31,754 bases of DNA from assembly GCA_022562335.1 (NCBI GenBank), contig JADFPM010000004.1:1-31754 (forward strand), given 5' to 3'. Positions 29,888-31,754 of the stretch are shown here, piece by piece. Position numbers and translations under genes: made by a program. The notes under the pieces are model-generated. The model was not told the origin of the DNA and searched no databases. It was given only the letters and a program-made list of their open reading frames with translations. The number at the start of each line of letters is the position of its first letter. The stretch's first letter is position 1. This DNA is from Chloroflexota bacterium (lineage in GTDB: Bacteria > Chloroflexota > Dehalococcoidia > Lucifugimonadales > UBA3495).

Positions 29888-31027
29888 CTAATCGCCGGCA
29901 GACGTATTTATATCCTTTAGTTTGGGCATGACGTGCTCGGCGAATAGCTTTTTGGACTTCATGACGTACTCATGCTTGATCTTGCCCATCCGGAACATGC
30001 CCATGAAGTGGCCGTAGCCTGCGGTGCGCATGTCGTTGGCCAGCCATTCGGACACGAAATCGGGGTCCCCGCAGACGATGAACCCCGTCTCACGTAATTT
30101 CTCAAAGGGCGTGCCGGGGCCGGGCATCTCGGCGCCCGAGGACCGTTTTCGGTAATCATACGAGCGGTCGGTCTGCAGTCCGGGCACCGGGGCGGGCACC
30201 TGCACCGGACGGCTGAAGGTGCTCAACCGGCGGACGTACATCATCGCCTCGCGGCATTCCTCAATGGCCTGCTCGGTGGTTTCCGCCACGTGGACGTAAC
30301 GCGAGCCGATGAATTGCTCCGGGCCGGCATCCCATCCGAACTTCTCCCTGGCCACCTCTTGATAGTATTCAAAAGCGTCCTGGAAGACCACGGTGGGGTT
30401 CCAGACCCTGGCGATGGGTATCCGCCTTTCGGCGGCGAACTCGATGGTCTCGGCCGACCCGGCCGGCATCCAGATGGGAAGGGGGTCTTGCAGGGGTTTG
30501 GGCCACACAGAAACGGCCTTGAGGTCGTAGAATTCGCCCTTGAAGTCGAATATCTCCTCGGTGAGGCACTTCTTGAGGATCTCATACGACTCGGCGAACT
30601 TTTGACGGCTGGTGAACGGGTCCACGTTATAAGAGACGTATTCCTGGGGCACGCCGCGAACGATGCCGCCGATGAACCGCCCGCCGGACAGGATATCCAG
30701 TTGGGCGAACTCTTCCGCGGTCTGGATGGGGTGCCGCAGGGGAAGGACGTGGCCGATGACCCCGACCTTGATGGTCTTGGTGCGGGCGATGATCGCCGCC
30801 GCCAGCACGGTGCATGACGGATTGATGTTGAAATAGGTGAAGTGGTGCTCGTTGACGAATATGCCGTCATAACCCAGGTCTTCACACGCGGCCCACTCTT
30901 CCAGGTGCTCCTGATAGGTTTCAGCGGCCAGTACCGGATCGCAAAACTTGTTGGTCTGGCGCGTCTCCGGCCCTATCTCATCGGGAATGCCGGGATAGGT
31001 GGTCTCATCAAAACTATAGAACTTCAT
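29888..31027 (-). CDS. LLM-class flavin-dependent oxidoreductase (luciferase-like monooxygenase)
   Basis: Bacterial-luciferase-like TIM barrel of 379 residues using reduced FMN or F420. Typical segments are YDGIFVNEHHFTYFNINPS, then KVGVIGHVLPLRHPIQTAEE, LDILSGGRFIGGIVRGVPQE, and the later PLPIWMPAGSAETIEFAAE. Members oxidise alkanesulfonates, long-chain alkanes, dibenzothiophene sulfone or nitrilotriacetate; the substrate cannot be told from sequence. No flavin reductase is adjacent. GGGAGG precedes the ATG by a few bases. Large numbers of such enzymes are a known trait of marine SAR202 Chloroflexota, which fits the window. It is the last complete gene of the - strand catabolic stretch. Confidence 0.93.
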   Translation of the reverse strand: MKFYSFDETTYPGIPDEIGPETRQTNKFCDPVLAAETYQEHLEEWAACEDLGYDGIFVNEHHFTYFNINPSCTVLAAAIIARTKTIKVGVIGHVLPLRHPIQTAEEFAQLDILSGGRFIGGIVRGVPQEYVSYNVDPFTSRQKFAESYEILKKCLTEEIFDFKGEFYDLKAVSVWPKPLQDPLPIWMPAGSAETIEFAAERRIPIARVWNPTVVFQDAFEYYQEVAREKFGWDAGPEQFIGSRYVHVAETTEQAIEECREAMMYVRRLSTFSRPVQVPAPVPGLQTDRSYDYRKRSSGAEMPGPGTPFEKLRETGFIVCGDPDFVSEWLANDMRTAGYGHFMGMFRMGKIKHEYVMKSKKLFAEHVMPKLKDINTSAGD

Positions 31028-31098
31028 TTTCCTCCCAAATCCCTACAGCCGGGCGGTCCGGGCTACTGGCCCAGCCTAGAACGATTGAGGCTTCTATG

Positions 31099-31371
31099 TC
31101 AACGTCCTGTGGTGGTGGCGGTTGCCGCGACCGCCGCCGCTCCGGCGGGTTCCGCCACCGGCTCAAGGCGCCCGTCCCAGTCTCTGAGGTACAGGTTGAA
31201 CATCACGGTCCAGATGCCCGAACCGGTCTGGGACATCAAAGCGTATCCCAGGAACAATTTTGCGTTGGGGCTAAACCTGCGGGCGGTGGCCAGGTATTCC
31301 ACCAAACCGCCCAGTGACGGCAACCCGCGTTTGGGCTCGGGAGATTCTGGAGGTGTTCCTAACGAGGACAA
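31099..31371 (-). pseudogene. Truncated MFS transporter N-terminus or small membrane protein
   Basis: The 90 residues have one hydrophobic segment, NAKLFLGYALMSQTGSGIWT, then VMFNLYLRD, which reads like the first helix of an MFS transporter. After that the frame leaves the MFS pattern and ends in a low-complexity tail (EPAGAAAVAATATTTG). The eleven expected further helices are not present in any frame before the LLM gene. It has a TTG start with GGAGG eight bases upstream inside the end of the preceding gene, so it may still be translated as a small one-helix protein. I favour a deletion remnant. Confidence 0.5.
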
Positions 31372-31374
31372 GGG

Positions 31375-31754
31375 CTAATCCTCCGTTCCGCCGTCGGATC
31401 CTTGAGGTGCGTCTACCGTTGAGTCAGGTGAATCCGGAGCGGATCCCGTGGACTGCAGCCACCTCAAAATAAAAAGACCCACCGACAGCGCCGCCGCCGT
31501 TCCAGCCACGATCAGAATGACCAGCGGGCCGACGGTCAAGTCGCCAAAACGAACGTCGCCACCGTCGGCGAGGGCGATACCCCGATTCAGCCAGGCTGCC
31601 ATCACACCCACCGCGAAGGCAGTGGCTGGCTTTTTCGCGGAGGCTAGCGTTTTAGCGGAGGCTAGCGTTTTGAATGAATACAGGTGCAGACCGTCGTCTC
31701 CCCGGTCACGGCGGCGCGGAAAGCTGAACTCTTCCAAAGCCCATTCATCTGATC
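31375..31754 (-). CDS. Uncharacterised membrane protein (5' partial at window edge)
   Basis: The frame is open to the window end: codons upstream of the TTG at 31737 read SDEWA, so the gene begins outside. The visible 126 residues have a basic stretch, a tandem six-residue duplication (LASAKT twice), a hydrophobic segment (ATAFAVGVMAAWLNRGIALA), a short GGDVRFGDLTVG loop, a membrane helix (PLVILIVAGTAAALSVGLFI) and an acidic Ser/Pro tail. I do not recognise the family. Its stop is three bases before the start of the truncated MFS fragment, so the two are coupled. Confidence 0.55.
   Translation of the reverse strand, partial: SDEWALEEFSFPRRRDRGDDGLHLYSFKTLASAKTLASAKKPATAFAVGVMAAWLNRGIALADGGDVRFGDLTVGPLVILIVAGTAAALSVGLFILRWLQSTGSAPDSPDSTVDAPQGSDGGTED
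31637..31672. repeat. In-frame tandem duplication of 18 bases
   Basis: GCGGAGGCTAGCGTTTTA is repeated directly, with one difference at the last base. It duplicates six residues in the partial membrane protein. Confidence 0.8.

Overview
The window is high-GC bacterial DNA with no rRNA, tRNA or CRISPR array that I can see. The gene set suggests a Chloroflexota genome, plausibly the SAR202/Dehalococcoidia side. The evidence is an alternative complex III (Act) cluster joined to cytochrome c maturation genes, a sat-aprB-aprA module, several stand-alone flavin- and NAD-dependent catabolic enzymes (LLM-type oxidoreductase, HpaB-type hydroxylase, two SDRs), and intergenic palindromes and REP-like repeats. 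The placement is an inference from gene content, not from a phylogenetic marker.

Region 1 (2-7360, all + strand) is electron transport and its assembly. It holds the 3' part of actC (NrfD-like quinol-side membrane subunit), actD and actE, then ccmH, ccmF, two uncharacterised membrane proteins, and a TlpA/CcmG-like thioredoxin. The genes are tightly spaced and several overlap, so this looks like one respiratory and cytochrome-maturation transcription block. The two unknown proteins (5174-6786) are the best candidates here for something not yet described. A ROK-family sugar kinase follows (7394-8392).

Region 2 (8446-14163) is accessory metabolism on both strands: an SDR without its catalytic Ser and Tyr, a FAH-family enzyme, a carboxymuconolactone-decarboxylase-like protein, a split-barrel flavin protein, an unusual SAM methyltransferase and an HpaB-type flavin hydroxylase. 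Four copies of a palindromic GTAGGGGC...GCCCCTAC element sit in its gaps. Together these could oxidise and cleave aromatic or related substrates, but no complete pathway is visible.

Region 3 (14164-16510) has glutamine-dependent NAD synthetase and a convergent MazF-type toxin-antitoxin pair with an inverted-repeat operator. Region 4 (16674-21803) is sat, aprB, aprA and an MFS exporter. It interconverts sulfite/AMP, APS and sulfate/ATP; the direction cannot be read from the sequence, and no dsr, qmo or aprM is present here.

Region 5 (21982-26504) has a Rid-family protein lacking the catalytic Arg, a full-length bifunctional-type RelA/SpoT protein, and a divergent DHA2-type MFS exporter. Region 6 (26543-31754, all - strand) has a canonical SDR, a VOC protein, an alpha/beta hydrolase, an unknown beta-rich protein, an LLM flavin oxidoreductase, a truncated MFS N-terminus and a partial membrane protein. 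Its gaps are filled by hairpin and REP-like repeats. No gene-free gap exceeds about 290 bases.
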